Shown piece after piece: positions 5,631 to 5,943 of a stretch of DNA of 5,943 nucleotides. Every line of letters starts with the position of its first letter. The stretch's first letter is position 1. Position numbers and translations under genes: made by a program. The notes beneath the pieces were generated by a model. The model was not told the origin of the DNA. It saw only the letters and a list, made by a program, of their open reading frames with translations, and ran no database searches. The stretch spans positions 1 to 5,943 of the forward strand of contig LVAC01000015.1 in the NCBI GenBank assembly GCA_001602955.1. The letters are read 5' to 3'. This DNA comes from Sulfurospirillum sp001602955 (GTDB lineage: Bacteria > Campylobacterota > Campylobacteria > Campylobacterales > Sulfurospirillaceae).

Positions 5631-5943
5631 TCAGTATGCATTAGGCGCATGCGCCGTTTTGTGGCATACAAAGCATGTGTTGTCCTGCACAGGGTAGTGG
5701 CAGTTGTTGCAGTGTCTCTGAAGGCTTGCTCCCGAACCGCCCCAGCCGGGTCTGTGGTCCGCAGGGGGAGTNNNNNNNNNNNNNNNNNNNNNNNNNNNNN
5801 NNNNNNNNNNNTCTTCGTCCACGAAGGCGTATGGTTTCTCGGAGATACCTCCTGATGACACTGGATACAGCTAACCTGATCTGTATGGCACTCAAGGCAT
5901 TCCTGCTTGTTTACCTTACTCGCTGAACCGTGTCTGTCTATCC
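5631..5943 (-). CDS. Multiheme c-type cytochrome, C-terminal part (5' end outside the window, interrupted by an N gap)
   Basis: Periplasmic or surface electron carrier. Four CxxCH haem-attachment motifs are visible: CLECH (5899-5885) and CIQCH (5869-5855) before the gap, CNNCH (5711-5697) and CFVCH (5675-5661) after it. The part before the gap contains NHTPSW, the part after it PADHRPGW, and the protein ends KTAHAPNAY followed by TGA (5633-5631). Such short His-containing segments between haem motifs are typical of small multihaem cytochromes with bis-His ligation. The reading frame before the gap (codon starts at 5941 minus multiples of 3) differs from that after it (5771 minus multiples of 3). 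With the N length taken literally the gene looks frameshifted, but an incorrect gap length is the simpler reading. It sits 42 bases upstream of the catalytic subunit gene, so it is the likely electron donor. Start, signal peptide and total haem count are unknown. Confidence 0.88.
5772..5811. other. Assembly gap of 40 N inside the cytochrome gene
   Basis: Forty consecutive N bases replace part of the cytochrome coding sequence. For the flanking haem-motif frames to join, the missing length must leave remainder 2 on division by 3; 40 leaves remainder 1. The true gap is therefore probably not 40 bases, unless the gene is really frameshifted. Further haem motifs may be hidden here. Confidence 0.97.

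Noticed and set aside
5641..5926. Overlapping open frames on both strands running through the N gap
   Set aside because: Apart from the post-gap cytochrome frame they depend on unknown bases being read as open codons, and only the cytochrome frames carry CxxCH motifs. The minus-strand frame starting at 5861 is out of the pre-gap haem frame and is not a true start.

Overview
All recognisable genes lie on the minus strand and read from the right edge towards the left. They form a compact respiratory operon built around a molybdopterin enzyme of the DMSO reductase superfamily. In transcription order it holds: the 3' end of a multiheme c-type cytochrome (5943-5631, interrupted by a 40-base N gap); a Tat-exported catalytic subunit similar to DmsA (5588-2853); a four-cluster ferredoxin subunit similar to DmsB (2835-2101); a TorD/DmsD-type chaperone (2024-1299); and a large iron-sulfur protein of the maturation/accessory kind (1291-245). 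After a 193-base AT-rich spacer, a new gene with a strong Shine-Dalgarno and the start of a signal peptide runs off the left edge (51-1).

The layout suggests a Gram-negative anaerobe of moderate GC (judged by eye, not counted) that respires with periplasmic or surface-exposed reductases and multiheme cytochromes. Deferribacterota or a desulfuromonad/Geobacter-like lineage would fit, but nothing here fixes the taxon.

The proposed division of labour is as follows. The chaperone guards and loads the catalytic subunit in the cytoplasm. The A-B dimer is exported by Tat, the ferredoxin subunit hitch-hiking. The catalytic subunit may then be held to a membrane by a lipid on Cys33. Electrons would arrive through the multiheme cytochrome, because no DmsC/NrfD-type quinol-oxidising membrane subunit is present where dmsC would normally follow dmsB. 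This resembles the Shewanella dmsEFABGH arrangement (cytochrome, lipoprotein DmsA, DmsB, TorD-like DmsG) more than E. coli dmsABC. The natural substrate cannot be read from sequence.

The points most worth a second look are: a histidine where DmsA has the first cysteine of its FS0 cluster; an enlarged FS0 loop; the probable Tat lipobox; a 13-bp hairpin with a TTTT loop between the ferredoxin and chaperone genes, perfect only as minus-strand RNA; and an N gap whose stated length cannot be right if the cytochrome is one intact reading frame. I see no CRISPR array, insertion sequence, tRNA or rRNA. The plus-strand open frames are shadows.
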